64,000 bases of DNA from contig JANMGB010000259.1 of NCBI GenBank assembly GCA_031374415.1, forward strand, positions 1 through 64,000. Direction: 5' to 3'. Positions 7,832 through 16,450 of the stretch are shown one piece after another (within the stretch, counting starts at the first letter, position 1; each line of letters opens with the position of its first letter). The stretch comes from CANHBY01 sp031374415. Lineage in GTDB: Bacteria; Pseudomonadota; Gammaproteobacteria; Burkholderiales; Burkholderiaceae_C. A program made the translations under genes and the position numbers. The notes below the pieces were generated by a model, which worked only from the letters and a program-made list of their open reading frames with translations, was not told the origin of the DNA and made no database searches.

Positions 7832-9373
7832 TTAACCCTGTGCCGCCACACGCTCCGTTTTACTGTGAAGTTTGTTCAATGCCGACAAATAGGCTTTGGC
7901 AGAAGCGACGACGATATCGGGATCAGACCCCACACCATTGACCACCCGCCCCCCCCGTTGCAAGCGAACCGTGACCTCACCCTGGGATTCTGTGCTCCCC
8001 GAAGTGATGGCATTCACTGAATAGAGAAGCAATTCAGCACCTGTTTGCAACTTCGATTCGATCGCCTTCAGGCTCGCATCCACGGGCCCATTCCCTTGGC
8101 TAGCGATCGAGTGCTCCTCCAGACCGGCGGCAAACGTGACGTGGGCATGGGGACGCTCACCGGTTTCGGAATGCTGCGAAAGCGAAACGAGGCGATAAAA
8201 CTCTTGCTCACTCGTCAATGAATCATCCATCAGCAAAGCCAGGATGTCCTCATCAAAAATATCGCTTTTTCGATCCGCCAGCTCCTTGAACTTCGTGAAT
8301 GCAGCGTTGACGTCGGCCTCGGACTGCAACTCGATCCCCAAATCAACCAAGCGCTGCTTGAAAGCATTTCTGCCGGACAGTTTGCCAAGCACAATCTTGT
8401 TGGTTGCCCAGCCGACATCTTCAGCACGCATGATTTCATAGGTGTCACGCGCCTTCAACACCCCGTCCTGGTGAATCCCTGAGGCGTGGGCAAAAGCATT
8501 GGCCCCCACCACAGCCTTGTTAGGCTGCACCACAAACCCAGTAGTCTGAGCGACCAGGCGAGAGCTGGGCAGGATCTGTGTCGTGTCGATGTTCACGCTC
8601 AGATCGAAATAATCCTTGCGCGTCTTCAGCGCCATGACAACCTCTTCAAGCGCACAATTGCCCGCACGCTCACCCAGCCCATTGACCGTGCACTCAATCT
8701 GGCGGGCGCCCCCCAGCTTTACACCGGCCAAAGAATTGGCCACCGCCATGCCTAAGTCATTGTGACAATGGACGGACCAGATCGCTTTATCAGAATTGGG
8801 TATGCGTTGGCGCAAATTCAGAATGAAATTCCCGTACAACTCAGGAATCGCGTACCCGACCGTGTCGGGAATATTGAGCGTCGTTGCGCCAGCATCAATC
8901 ACGGCCTCCAAAACACGACACAAGAAGTCAGGGTCTGACCGATACCCATCTTCGGGCGAAAACTCGACATCACCGCTCAAATTTCGGGCAAAAGCAACCG
9001 AGGCCTTGGCCTGCTCAAAGACCTGATCCGGCGTCATCCGCAATTTTTTCTCCATGTGCAAAGCGCTGGTCGCCAAAAACAGATGGATACGCGTCGAGGC
9101 ACCGCCCTGCAAAGCCTCTGCGGCGCGTGCAATGTCTCGTTCGTTGGCCCTTGCCAACGAACAAACGGTGCTGTCCTTCACAGCCAAAGCAATCGCACGA
9201 ACCGCATCAAAATCACCATTCGATGAAGCCGCAAACCCTGCCTCGATAACGTCCACCCTCAGACGCTCCAGTTGCTTGGCAATGCGCAGCTTTTCATCTT
9301 TGGTCATGGAAGCACCTGGCGATTGCTCGCCATCGCGCAAGGTGGTGTCAAAAATAATCAGTCGATCCGTCAT
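7832..9373 (-). CDS. leuA: 2-isopropylmalate synthase
   Basis: A 513-residue enzyme that condenses acetyl-CoA with 2-oxoisovalerate, the first committed step of leucine synthesis. The N-terminal TIM barrel begins with IFDTTLRDGEQSPG, including the metal-binding Asp and catalytic Arg. SVHCHNDLGMAVANS supplies the other metal-binding histidines, and VNGLGERAGN follows. The C-terminal 120 residues form the LeuA allosteric domain that binds leucine, so feedback inhibition is expected. The ATG at 9373 (MTDRLIIFD) has GGGAG at a good distance; an ATG seven codons upstream is less likely. It is last in the ilvI-ilvH-ilvC-psd-pssA-leuA series, but a strong terminator after pssA suggests separate initiation or partial read-through. 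Confidence 0.96.
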   Translation of the reverse strand: MTDRLIIFDTTLRDGEQSPGASMTKDEKLRIAKQLERLRVDVIEAGFAASSNGDFDAVRAIALAVKDSTVCSLARANERDIARAAEALQGGASTRIHLFLATSALHMEKKLRMTPDQVFEQAKASVAFARNLSGDVEFSPEDGYRSDPDFLCRVLEAVIDAGATTLNIPDTVGYAIPELYGNFILNLRQRIPNSDKAIWSVHCHNDLGMAVANSLAGVKLGGARQIECTVNGLGERAGNCALEEVVMALKTRKDYFDLSVNIDTTQILPSSRLVAQTTGFVVQPNKAVVGANAFAHASGIHQDGVLKARDTYEIMRAEDVGWATNKIVLGKLSGRNAFKQRLVDLGIELQSEADVNAAFTKFKELADRKSDIFDEDILALLMDDSLTSEQEFYRLVSLSQHSETGERPHAHVTFAAGLEEHSIASQGNGPVDASLKAIESKLQTGAELLLYSVNAITSGSTESQGEVTVRLQRGGRVVNGVGSDPDIVVASAKAYLSALNKLHSKTERVAAQG

Positions 9374-9398
9374 GAGAGCTCCCAGAAAATCCAATTTG

Positions 9399-9437
9399 AA
9401 AAAACAATACGGCCCGCAGCCAGTGGCATGCGGGCCG
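9399..9437 (-). terminator. Rho-independent terminator after pssA
   Basis: On the minus strand, a stem of nine G/C-rich pairs (CGGCCCGCA / TGCGGGCCG, 9410-9418 with 9429-9437) closes a 10-base loop and is followed within a few bases by six T (9399-9404 on the plus strand as A). It lies 30 bp after the pssA stop codon and just before the leuA Shine-Dalgarno. Confidence 0.8.
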
Positions 9438-9469
9438 CATCAAGGTTGATCACGAGCACCCCAAATGGG

Positions 9470-10285
9470 TCAACGATGAAGACCCTCTTCTTCGGGCTCA
9501 TTGGTCGATGTGGCGATCAAACTAACGTGGCGCCCCTTGATCCGACGCCAGGCATACACCACATAGCCCGAGCACCCATACAAACAAAAGACACCAAAAA
9601 GAACACTGGGCGGATCCACGTTGATCAAGGCAATTCCCAAAGCGATCGCCACGATGACCACGAAGGGTACCGAGCGCTTGAAGCTAACCTCCTTGAAGCT
9701 GTAAAACGGAACGTTTGTGACCATAGTCAAGCCCGCAAAAATGGTCAGCCCAAAACAGATCCACGCCACCCAGCCATGTACAGCGACCGTCAACTGGTAG
9801 TCATGCATCATCCAGATAAAACCCATCACCACGGCTGCCGCAGCCGGACTTGGCAATCCCTGGAAATAGCGCTTGTCCACCACCTTGAGGTTTGTATTAA
9901 ATCGCGCCAGCCTGAGCGCAGCACAAGCACAGTAGACAAAAGCCGCAATCCACCCTAAGTTTCGCAAGCCCGTCAGCCCCCAGGCGTACATGATCAACGC
10001 CGGCGCAGCACCAAAAGACACCATGTCTGACAGGCTGTCCATCTGCTCACCAAATGCGCTCTGCGTGTTGGTCATGCGGGCCACTCGCCCGTCCAAACTG
10101 TCCAGCACCATGGCACAAAAAACACCAATGGCCGCCTGCTCAAAGCGCCCATTCATGGCCATCACAATGGCATAAAACCCACCAAACAATGCCGCCAGGG
10201 TAAACAAATTGGGAAGGATATAAATACCCTTGCGACGCGGACGAACAGGCTCATCGATCTCCTCCGCGTATTCCGGCGTGCTCAT
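9470..10285 (-). CDS. pssA: CDP-diacylglycerol-serine O-phosphatidyltransferase
   Basis: A 271-residue inner-membrane enzyme that makes phosphatidylserine from CDP-diacylglycerol and serine. The CDP-alcohol phosphotransferase signature is complete, DSLDGRVARMTNTQSAFGEQMDSLSD split over residues about 62-87, with all the conserved Asp and Gly residues (pattern DGxxAR...G...D...D). It is followed by several hydrophobic segments to the C-terminus. The ATG at 10285 overlaps the psd stop as ATGA, so the two genes are translationally coupled and catalyse consecutive steps; an ATG 13 codons upstream lies inside psd and is rejected. Confidence 0.93.
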   Translation of the reverse strand: MSTPEYAEEIDEPVRPRRKGIYILPNLFTLAALFGGFYAIVMAMNGRFEQAAIGVFCAMVLDSLDGRVARMTNTQSAFGEQMDSLSDMVSFGAAPALIMYAWGLTGLRNLGWIAAFVYCACAALRLARFNTNLKVVDKRYFQGLPSPAAAAVVMGFIWMMHDYQLTVAVHGWVAWICFGLTIFAGLTMVTNVPFYSFKEVSFKRSVPFVVIVAIALGIALINVDPPSVLFGVFCLYGCSGYVVYAWRRIKGRHVSLIATSTNEPEEEGLHR

Positions 10286-10926
10286 GGGGCACCCAGCGTC
10301 GCAAGGATGGTTGACGTCGCACAAACCTTATCGCCAGGGGCCACCTGCGGTCGGGCATGCAAGGGCAGATACACGTCGACGCGGGAACCAAACCGAATGA
10401 ACCCATAGCGCTGCCCCTTGCTCACAACATCGCCCTCTTTGACATAGCAAAGAATGCGGCGAGCAATCAACCCTGCCACCTGTACCTGCGTCACAAGCTG
10501 CCCATCCACGTCCAACACCACGGCGTTACGCTCGTTTTCAACCGAGGCCTTGTCGAGGTCAGCGTTGACAAACAACCCTGGGAAATAGGTGACCTTCTTG
10601 ATCACACCATTGACGCCGCAGCGATTGCTGTGAACGTTGAACACGTTCATGAACACACTGATCAACAAGGCATCGCGATCCGCATAGGGGTCACGCACCT
10701 TCTCGATCTTGACAATGCGCCCATCTGCCGGCGAAAGCACCGCGTCCGCCTGCGCGGGGACAGCCCTGGGCGGGTCACGGAAAAACTGAACGACAAAGAC
10801 GCACACCAGCCATGCTGGCACTGCCAACCAGACCGGCGCCAACCAAGAAGCGACAAGCGCCAAAACCAAGCTGATACCGATGAAGGGCCAGCCCTCTTTC
10901 GCCAAAATAGGATGTGGATAATTCAT
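10282..10926 (-). CDS. psd: Phosphatidylserine decarboxylase proenzyme
   Basis: A 214-residue enzyme that decarboxylates phosphatidylserine to phosphatidylethanolamine. It is of the short, archaeal-type class: two N-terminal membrane segments, SPADGRIVKIE, VFMNVFNVHSNRCGVNG, and near the C-terminus RFGSRVD, where the chain self-cleaves at Gly-Ser181 to create the pyruvoyl cofactor. The start at 10926 (MNYPHPILAKEGW) is chosen because an upstream in-frame ATG at 11022 would overlap ilvC. It is followed immediately by pssA with a 4-base overlap; a terminator separates it from ilvC. Confidence 0.93.
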   Translation of the reverse strand: MNYPHPILAKEGWPFIGISLVLALVASWLAPVWLAVPAWLVCVFVVQFFRDPPRAVPAQADAVLSPADGRIVKIEKVRDPYADRDALLISVFMNVFNVHSNRCGVNGVIKKVTYFPGLFVNADLDKASVENERNAVVLDVDGQLVTQVQVAGLIARRILCYVKEGDVVSKGQRYGFIRFGSRVDVYLPLHARPQVAPGDKVCATSTILATLGAP

Positions 10927-10945
10927 GATCGCGAGGATACCCCAG

Positions 10946-10982
10946 CACAAAACACAAAGGCCGCGGATCCAAATCCGCGGCC
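10946..10982 (-). terminator. Rho-independent terminator after ilvC
   Basis: A perfect 10-bp stem, GGCCGCGGAT (10959-10968) with ATCCGCGGCC (10973-10982), closes a four-base loop. On the minus strand it is followed by TTTGTGTTTT. It lies 20 bp after the ilvC stop. A short T-run also follows on the plus strand (TATTTTT), so the structure could stop transcripts in both directions. Confidence 0.8.
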
Positions 10983-11002
10983 TATTTTTGAAGCAATCAA
11001 CC

Positions 11003-12019
11003 TCAGTTTTTGGACTGGTCAACCAAACGGTTTTTCTTAATCCAAGGCATCATGGCGCGCAACTGCTCGCCCACCACCTCAATCGGGTGCTGAGCCGTCA
11101 AGCGGCGACGGGACAAGAGCGTTGGCGCACCGGCACGGTTTTCCAAGATAAAGCTCTTGGCATACTCACCGGTCTGAATGTCTTTCAGGCATTGCCGCAT
11201 GGCATCCTTGGTCGCTTCAGTCACCACACGCGGACCCGTCACGTACTCACCGTACTCCGCATTGTTGGAGATCGAGTAGTTCATGTTGGCGATACCGCCC
11301 TCATAGATCAAGTCGACGATCAGCTTCAGTTCGTGCAAGCACTCAAAGTAAGCCATTTCGGGTGCATAGCCCGCCTCAGTCAAGGTTTCAAATCCTGCCT
11401 TGATCAACTCCACGGCACCACCGCACAAGACCGCCTGTTCACCGAACAAGTCCGTCTCGGTTTCTTCCCGGAAGCTGGTTTCAATGACACCGGCCTTGCC
11501 ACCGCCATTGGCCGTGGCATAGCTCAGTGCCAAGTCGCGCGCCTTGCCCGTCTTGTCAGAATAAACAGCGATCAAATGCGGAACACCGCCGCCTTGAGCG
11601 TAGGTCGCGCGCACCGTATGACCAGGGGCTTTGGGAGCCACCATCCAGACATCCAAATCTGCGCGGGGCACAACCTGGCCGTAATGCACATTGAAGCCAT
11701 GGGCAAAAGCGAGTGAAGCTCCTTGCTTGATAAAAGGTTCAACGTCGTTTTTGTAGACCTCAGCGATTTGCTCGTCGGGCAACAAAATCATCACCACATC
11801 AGCCGACTTCACCGCTTCAGCGATCTCGGCAACCTTCAAGCCAGCCTTCTCGGCTTTGGACCAAGATGCGCCTCCGCGCCGCAGACCCACAGTCACTCGC
11901 ACACCACTGTCGTTCAGATTTTGAGCATGGGCATGACCTTGCGAGCCATAGCCCAAGATGGTCACGCTCTTGCCCTTGATCAGGCTCAGGTCGGCGTCTT
12001 TGTCGTAATAAACCTTCAT
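11003..12019 (-). CDS. ilvC: Ketol-acid reductoisomerase (class I, NADP-dependent)
   Basis: A 338-residue enzyme that isomerises and reduces acetolactate (or acetohydroxybutyrate) in valine, leucine and isoleucine synthesis. The Rossmann motif GYGSQGHAHAQNL is followed by a basic loop VGLRRGGASWSKAE that favours NADPH. The metal-binding residues lie in SFREETETDLFGEQ and in EAGYAPEMAYFECLHELK. Length is exactly that of class I enzymes. The start is MKVYYDKDADL at 12019, preceded by GGAGAG; the in-frame region further upstream is a hairpin-rich leader, not protein. It lies downstream of ilvH and completes the ilvI-ilvH-ilvC set. Confidence 0.96.
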   Translation of the reverse strand: MKVYYDKDADLSLIKGKSVTILGYGSQGHAHAQNLNDSGVRVTVGLRRGGASWSKAEKAGLKVAEIAEAVKSADVVMILLPDEQIAEVYKNDVEPFIKQGASLAFAHGFNVHYGQVVPRADLDVWMVAPKAPGHTVRATYAQGGGVPHLIAVYSDKTGKARDLALSYATANGGGKAGVIETSFREETETDLFGEQAVLCGGAVELIKAGFETLTEAGYAPEMAYFECLHELKLIVDLIYEGGIANMNYSISNNAEYGEYVTGPRVVTEATKDAMRQCLKDIQTGEYAKSFILENRAGAPTLLSRRRLTAQHPIEVVGEQLRAMMPWIKKNRLVDQSKN

Positions 12020-12053
12020 CATCTCTCCAGTTTCAAAAATTAGCAAACATTCG

Positions 12054-12146
12054 ACCGACCTAAAGGTCGGTGTGTAGGCTGTTGGAAGGGGTTTGCATCC
12101 CCTCCCAACGAGTCGCCCCTTCGGGGCTCTCCGGCCTGAAGGCCGG
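12054..12146. repeat. Cluster of four hairpins between ilvH and ilvC
   Basis: Four back-to-back inverted repeats occupy 93 bases of the ilvH-ilvC spacer: ACCGACC-taaa-GGTCGGT (12054-12071); an 11-bp stem with one mismatch at 12081-12109; GCCCC-ttc-GGGGC (12115-12127); and CCGGCC-tgaa-GGCCGG (12131-12146). None is followed by a T-run, so they are not simple terminators. In the minus-strand message they would form a tandem stem array just before the ilvC ribosome binding site, where they may protect the 3' end of ilvIH or set the relative expression of ilvC. A repeat family of the host genome is an alternative explanation. Confidence 0.6.
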
Positions 12147-12180
12147 GGTTTCAAACCGATTTCAGTTTTTTGATGAGATA

Positions 12181-12672
12181 TCACACGCGCAAGATGCGCT
12201 CACCTCGCCCAATGCCACTGGTCCCCGTGCGAACGGTCTCCAAGATAGCCGTGCGATCAATTGCTTCAATGAAAGCGTCGAGCTTAGAGGAATCTCCAGT
12301 CAGCTCGATCGTGTAGCTCTTCTCAGTCACATCAACGATCCGACCTCGAAAGATGTCGGCCATGCGCTTCATTTCGTCGCGCTCTTTGCCCACCGCACGA
12401 ACCTTCATCAACATCAGCTCACGCTCGGTAAAGGCGGCCTCTGTCAAGTCGACAACCTTGACGACTTCAATCAGGCGGTTCAAATGTTTGGTGATCTGCT
12501 CGATCACGTCATCTGAACCGCGGGTCACAACCGTCATGCGTGACAAAGACGGATCCTCAGTCGGCGCAACCGTCAAACTTTCAATGTTGTACCCACGCGC
12601 AGAAAACAAGCCTACGACACGCGACAAGGCGCCAGGCTCGTTTTCAAGCAGCAATGCAATGATATGTTTCAT
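12181..12672 (-). CDS. ilvH: Acetolactate synthase small regulatory subunit
   Basis: A 163-residue regulatory subunit of acetohydroxyacid synthase. It has the N-terminal ACT domain, MKHIIALLLENEPGALSRVV with the valine-binding NEPGALSRV loop and GLFSARGYNIESL, and the C-terminal ALS_ss_C domain with YTIELTGDSSKLDAFI. It binds the catalytic subunit encoded just upstream and gives feedback inhibition by valine. The start at 12672 leaves a 54-base gap to ilvI on the same strand. Length and motifs are normal. Confidence 0.95.
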   Translation of the reverse strand: MKHIIALLLENEPGALSRVVGLFSARGYNIESLTVAPTEDPSLSRMTVVTRGSDDVIEQITKHLNRLIEVVKVVDLTEAAFTERELMLMKVRAVGKERDEMKRMADIFRGRIVDVTEKSYTIELTGDSSKLDAFIEAIDRTAILETVRTGTSGIGRGERILRV

Positions 12673-12726
12673 GTTAATGGCCTAGTTCAAAAGGGTTCCA
12701 ACTCAATCGAAGCAGTGAGCTGCGCT

Positions 12727-14499
12727 TTAAAGGTCTTCAGACCCGAGCAACATTTCAGAGATCCCTTTTCCAGCCTTCACCATGGGCCACACGTTCTCAC
12801 TGGGGTCCGTGCGGATGTCCAGGAAGACCGTTCTATCTTTAAGACGAATCGCTTCTCGTAACGCGCCCTCAACGTCAGCGGGGTTTTCAATCTTGAAGCC
12901 CACATGGCCGTAGGCCTCTGCGAGCTTCACGAAGTCCGGAAGCGCGTCCATGTAGCTGTGCGCGTAACGCCCGCCGTAATCCAACTCTTGCCACTGACGC
13001 ACCATGCCAAGGTAACGGTTGTTCAGCGACAAAATCTTGACGGGCGTCTTGTACTGAAAGCAGGTTGACAGCTCCTGAATACACATTTGGATCGACCCCT
13101 CGCCCGTGATGCAAAACACATCGGCATCCGGCTTGGCCAACTTGATCCCCATGGCATACGGAAGGCCAACTCCCATGGTGCCCAAGCCACCAGAATTGAT
13201 CCAACGACGTGGCTGATCAAAGCGATAGTACTGAGCTGCCCACATTTGATGCTGCCCGACATCCGACGTGATGTAGACATCCGAGTCACGGGTCAGCTCC
13301 CACAGCTTTTCCACCACAAACTGTGGCTTGATCACCTCGGAGCTGCCTTTGTAAGTCAAACAGTCACGCTGACGCCATTGAGCAATCTGCTGCCACCAGG
13401 CGGTCAGCGGAACCACAGGGTGAGTCGCCTTGGCCTCTTTGATCTGGACAATCAGCTCCTGCAAAACATCCATGACATCCCCCACGATCGGAATATCAAC
13501 CTTGACACGCTTAGAAATTGAAGAAGGGTCAATATCGACGTGGATGATCTTCCGCTGGACGGAGGCAAAGTGTTTGGGGTTGCCAATGACACGATCATCA
13601 AAGCGCGCGCCCACTGCCAACAACACGTCACAGTGCTGCATCGTCATGTTGGCCTCGTAAGTGCCATGCATTCCCAACATACCCAAGAATTTGGGATCGC
13701 TCGCGGGGAAGGCGCCCAGGCCCATCAAGGTGTTGGTACAGGGAACACCCAGCAAATCCACCAACTCCCGCAACTCAGCCGACGCATTGCCCAAAATAAC
13801 GCCGCCACCGCTATAAATATAGGGGCGTTGTGCACTCATCAGCAGCTGGACGGCCTTGCGAATCTGTCCTCCATGACCCTTGCGCGCCGGGCTGTAAGAC
13901 CGCATCTCAACAGCGTTCGGGTAGTGGAAGGGCGTCTGCGCCAGCGAAACATCTTTGGGAATATCAACCACCACAGGCCCTGGCCGGCCGGTGCGCGCAA
14001 TATGGAATGCCTTCTTGAGCGTCAGAGCAAGATCCTTGACATCCTTGACCAAGAAATTGTGCTTCACGATAGGCCGGGTTATGCCTACGGTGTCGCACTC
14101 CTGGAAAGCGTCCAAGCCGATGGCGGGTGTCGGGACCTGGCCCGTCAAGATCACCATCGGGATGGAGTCCATGTAGGCCGTGGCAATGCCCGTGACGGCA
14201 TTCGTGACCCCTGGCCCGGATGTCACCAGGGCAACGCCCACGTCACCCGTTGCGCGAGCGTAGCCGTCAGCCGCATGCACGGCAGCCTGCTCGTGGCGTA
14301 CCAAAACGTGTTGAATGGAGTTTTGCTTGTAGAGTGCGTCATAGATGTACAAGACCGCCCCACCGGGATAGCCCCACAAATATTTCACACCCTCATGCTG
14401 CAAGCAGCGAACCAAAATTTCAGAGCCGTTGGGCTCTGTGGAAGAATCCGGAAGAGAAGGCGCAGTCGCGCCCCTGGCATCCGCAGCAGACGTGTTCAT
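12727..14499 (-). CDS. ilvI: Acetolactate synthase large catalytic subunit
   Basis: A 590-residue thiamine-diphosphate enzyme that condenses pyruvate with pyruvate or 2-oxobutyrate at the head of branched-chain amino acid synthesis. Visible are GYPGGAVLYIYDAL, the catalytic Glu in LVRHEQAAVHAADGYARA, the central FAD-related domain with GVPCTNTLMGLGAFP, and the ThDP/Mg motif GEGSIQMCIQELST ... NNRYLGMVRQWQ. The first about 20 residues are a low-complexity leader often seen in Burkholderiales. It is first in the ilvI-ilvH-ilvC cluster and divergent from an ECF sigma gene. A strongly primed four-codon mini-cistron lies just upstream (see 14521-14535). ilvB would be an equally acceptable symbol. 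Confidence 0.95.
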   Translation of the reverse strand: MNTSAADARGATAPSLPDSSTEPNGSEILVRCLQHEGVKYLWGYPGGAVLYIYDALYKQNSIQHVLVRHEQAAVHAADGYARATGDVGVALVTSGPGVTNAVTGIATAYMDSIPMVILTGQVPTPAIGLDAFQECDTVGITRPIVKHNFLVKDVKDLALTLKKAFHIARTGRPGPVVVDIPKDVSLAQTPFHYPNAVEMRSYSPARKGHGGQIRKAVQLLMSAQRPYIYSGGGVILGNASAELRELVDLLGVPCTNTLMGLGAFPASDPKFLGMLGMHGTYEANMTMQHCDVLLAVGARFDDRVIGNPKHFASVQRKIIHVDIDPSSISKRVKVDIPIVGDVMDVLQELIVQIKEAKATHPVVPLTAWWQQIAQWRQRDCLTYKGSSEVIKPQFVVEKLWELTRDSDVYITSDVGQHQMWAAQYYRFDQPRRWINSGGLGTMGVGLPYAMGIKLAKPDADVFCITGEGSIQMCIQELSTCFQYKTPVKILSLNNRYLGMVRQWQELDYGGRYAHSYMDALPDFVKLAEAYGHVGFKIENPADVEGALREAIRLKDRTVFLDIRTDPSENVWPMVKAGKGISEMLLGSEDL

Positions 14500-14520
14500 T
14501 GGGAACCTTTGTGAATTTCT

Positions 14521-14535
14521 CTAACGAAAAACCAT
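14521..14535 (-). promoter_or_regulatory. Four-codon mini-cistron with strong ribosome site in the ilvI leader
   Basis: On the minus strand, a near-ideal Shine-Dalgarno AGGAGAGG (14543-14550) lies seven bases before an ATG that opens a tiny frame, Met-Val-Phe-Arg-stop (14521-14535). The ilvI ATG follows 21 bases after that stop and has only a modest AAGG of its own. A -10-like GATAAT with extended TG (14644-14649) could start the message roughly 140 bases before ilvI; no good -35 was found. The rest of the 240-bp divergent gap (14500-14739) has no gene. Role is inferred: ribosome loading, coupling or start-codon regulation of ilvI. Confidence 0.45.
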
Positions 14536-14739
14536 TGGTGCACCTCTCCTCACTCTTTTGAAGTGGGTGCGGTGCCTGTGCGACCAAAATACATAGGGCC
14601 AGCGTTCGACCCCTGTTAGTGACCAACTGTTGTGCAACGGGATATTATCGCACCAATTGCACAGTGAGCAGTGCCCCGGTGAACCGGTGACATAATCCGC
14701 GACCACTTTTCAGCGCTTTGGCGTGAAAGCGTTTCTCCC

Positions 14740-15300
14740 TTGGCCTCTGACAAAGAACTCTCCGATTTCCTCAAAAGCATCGAGAAGCGCGCCTTCAAAC
14801 GCACCGCTTTCGCCGTACGGGATGACGACGCGGCACTCGACATCATCCAGGACGCCATGATCAAGCTGTCGCAAAGCTACGGGGATCGCCCTGCCGCCGA
14901 ACTTCCGCTGCTGTTCCATCGAATTCTGTCGAACACGACCATGGACTGGTTTCGGCGTAAGAAGGTGCGGCAAGCAGTCATCGTGAACTTTGGGGAGTTC
15001 GAAACGGACGAAGGCGATCACGATCTTTTGGAAACTTTGGAGGTTTTGACCGAATCTCACTCGACGGAGAGTGCGGCTGAAGCCACTTCTCGGGCACAGA
15101 TTTTGCTGTTAATCGAAGAGAAGCTAAAAGAATTGCCAACTCGTCAACGAGAGGCCTTCCTGCTGCGTTACTGGGAAGAGCTCGACGTTGCCGAAGCTGC
15201 GCAATCCATGGGTTGCTCAGAGGGCAGCGTCAAAACCCACTGCTCAAGGGCGGTTCGTGCTTTAGCAAGGGGTTTGGCCCATCTGAAAATGAAACCGTGA
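14740..15300 (+). CDS. ECF-type RNA polymerase sigma factor
   Basis: A 186-residue sigma-70-family factor of the extracytoplasmic-function group. Region 2 contains AALDIIQDAMIKLSQ and the helix TTMDWFRRKK; region 4 contains ELPTRQREAFLLRYWEEL and the DNA-binding helix SEGSVKTHCSRAVRAL. The start is TTG at 14740 (MASDKELSDFL), which matches the usual N-terminus of Comamonadaceae relatives; no ATG is available before residue 39. The gene is followed by a one-TM protein (DUF3619), a secreted DUF3106 protein and an RDD membrane protein in one tight unit, so the neighbours are candidate regulators or targets of this sigma factor. Confidence 0.88.
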   Translation: MASDKELSDFLKSIEKRAFKRTAFAVRDDDAALDIIQDAMIKLSQSYGDRPAAELPLLFHRILSNTTMDWFRRKKVRQAVIVNFGEFETDEGDHDLLETLEVLTESHSTESAAEATSRAQILLLIEEKLKELPTRQREAFLLRYWEELDVAEAAQSMGCSEGSVKTHCSRAVRALARGLAHLKMKP

Positions 15301-15307
15301 GTCAACC

Positions 15308-15724
15308 ATGAAGAATGCACAATTTTCGACTGAAGCAATTGAAGGCAGGGTTGCCCTGGAGCTGACACGTGCACTTTCAGAGTCGACCCGTCAGATGCCG
15401 CACGACATCTCAGAGCGGCTGCGTGTTGCGCGTGAAGCCGCTTTGCGCGTCCAAAAACCAGAAGCTGCGCAGACCTGGATTCAATCCGGTCAGGCAGCGC
15501 TCATGCATGGGTCTGGAGACACTGGGCCAAAGTGGGCGCGCTGGGCCTTGTGGTTGCCCGTACTGGTCTTGGCGTGTGGCATTTACCTCATTCAGGCTGC
15601 TCACCAACAGTCTCAAGTTTCAGCGGCTGCCGATGTAGACGCCATCCTTCTCGCTGACGACCTGCCCCCCGACGCCTACAGTGACGCTGGGTTTCTTGAA
15701 TTTCTCAAACTTCCGTCCCCTTGA
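15308..15724 (+). CDS. DUF3619 single-pass membrane protein, possible anti-sigma factor
   Basis: A 138-residue protein with a soluble N-terminal part of about 75 residues, one transmembrane segment (WALWLPVLVLACGIYLI, about 80-96) and a short acidic outer tail rich in Asp and Pro. It matches the DUF3619 pattern as I know it from Burkholderiales, including DISERLRVAREAAL. It starts seven bases after the ECF sigma gene. Position and topology are those of an anti-sigma factor, but no zinc-binding HxxxCxxC motif is present, so that role is inference only. Confidence 0.75.
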   Translation: MKNAQFSTEAIEGRVALELTRALSESTRQMPHDISERLRVAREAALRVQKPEAAQTWIQSGQAALMHGSGDTGPKWARWALWLPVLVLACGIYLIQAAHQQSQVSAAADVDAILLADDLPPDAYSDAGFLEFLKLPSP

Positions 15725-15736
15725 GGGGGCTTTTGC

Positions 15737-16450
15737 ATGAACCACCTCGCACGTCGGTTGGCTGCTGGTTTACTTGCCACAGCATCGTGGGGTCTGGCTG
15801 CCGCTCAGAGCACAACGCCCTCCGCACCAAGCTCTTTGGAGGACGGCAGAACGTGGGCCTCGCTGGGGGCTTCAACACAAGGCGTCTTGGCGCCGCTGAG
15901 CAACCAATGGCCTGCGCTTTCAGCCAGCACCAAAGAAAAGTGGATTGGCGTGGCCAAACGCATGCACAAGATGGCCCCGGCAGAACGCGAGCGTGTTCAG
16001 GCACGGATGGCCAGTTGGGCCAGCCTCACTCCCATTGAGCGCGGCCAAACCCGCTTGCTTTTCCAGGAGGCTCTTCGTGTCGCACCGGAAACCCGGGCAG
16101 AACAATGGAAGCGATACAACGAACTGTCTGAAGACGAGAAGCGACAGCTTGCTGCCCGGGCCGTGCCACCGACCGTTGCCCGTCAGGTGAGCTCTTCAAC
16201 CGGCAGGGGGGCTTTGTTTTCGGTCACCGAGCCTTCTCGCCCTTCTGGCAAAGTCAATACGACGCCCTTGTTGTCTCCACTACCGCAGGGGATTGCCCCG
16301 TCGGTGATTCAGGCTCAACCTGGCGCCTCCACGACGCTCATTTCTTCGAAGCCAATTCCCCCAGCCCACCAACCTGCCGGTTCTCCGAAGATCGCTGCAA
16401 CCCCCAAGGCAGACGTGCGCACACCAGAAGCTGACAATAAGCCTCAATGA
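15737..16450 (+). CDS. Secreted DUF3106 protein
   Basis: A 237-residue protein with a Sec signal peptide (AGLLATASWGLAAAQ, cleavage near residue 23), then a helical region with the DUF3106 hallmarks NQWPALSASTKEKWIGVAKR, MAPAERERVQARM and WASLTPIERGQTR, repeated amphipathic blocks with Trp and Pro. The last 80 residues are Pro/Ser/Thr-rich and probably disordered. A periplasmic location is expected. No activity is known for the family. It lies 12 bases after DUF3619 and overlaps the next gene by four bases (ATGA), so it is part of the sigma operon. Confidence 0.78.
   Translation: MNHLARRLAAGLLATASWGLAAAQSTTPSAPSSLEDGRTWASLGASTQGVLAPLSNQWPALSASTKEKWIGVAKRMHKMAPAERERVQARMASWASLTPIERGQTRLLFQEALRVAPETRAEQWKRYNELSEDEKRQLAARAVPPTVARQVSSSTGRGALFSVTEPSRPSGKVNTTPLLSPLPQGIAPSVIQAQPGASTTLISSKPIPPAHQPAGSPKIAATPKADVRTPEADNKPQ

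Noticed and set aside
14420..14626. Minus-strand frame with Leu-Ala-Leu-Cys-Ile-Leu-Val before ilvI, like an attenuation leader peptide
   Set aside because: It starts at TTG without ribosome site, has no in-time stop codon and no terminator/antiterminator pair follows; it runs into ilvI out of frame. Probably chance.
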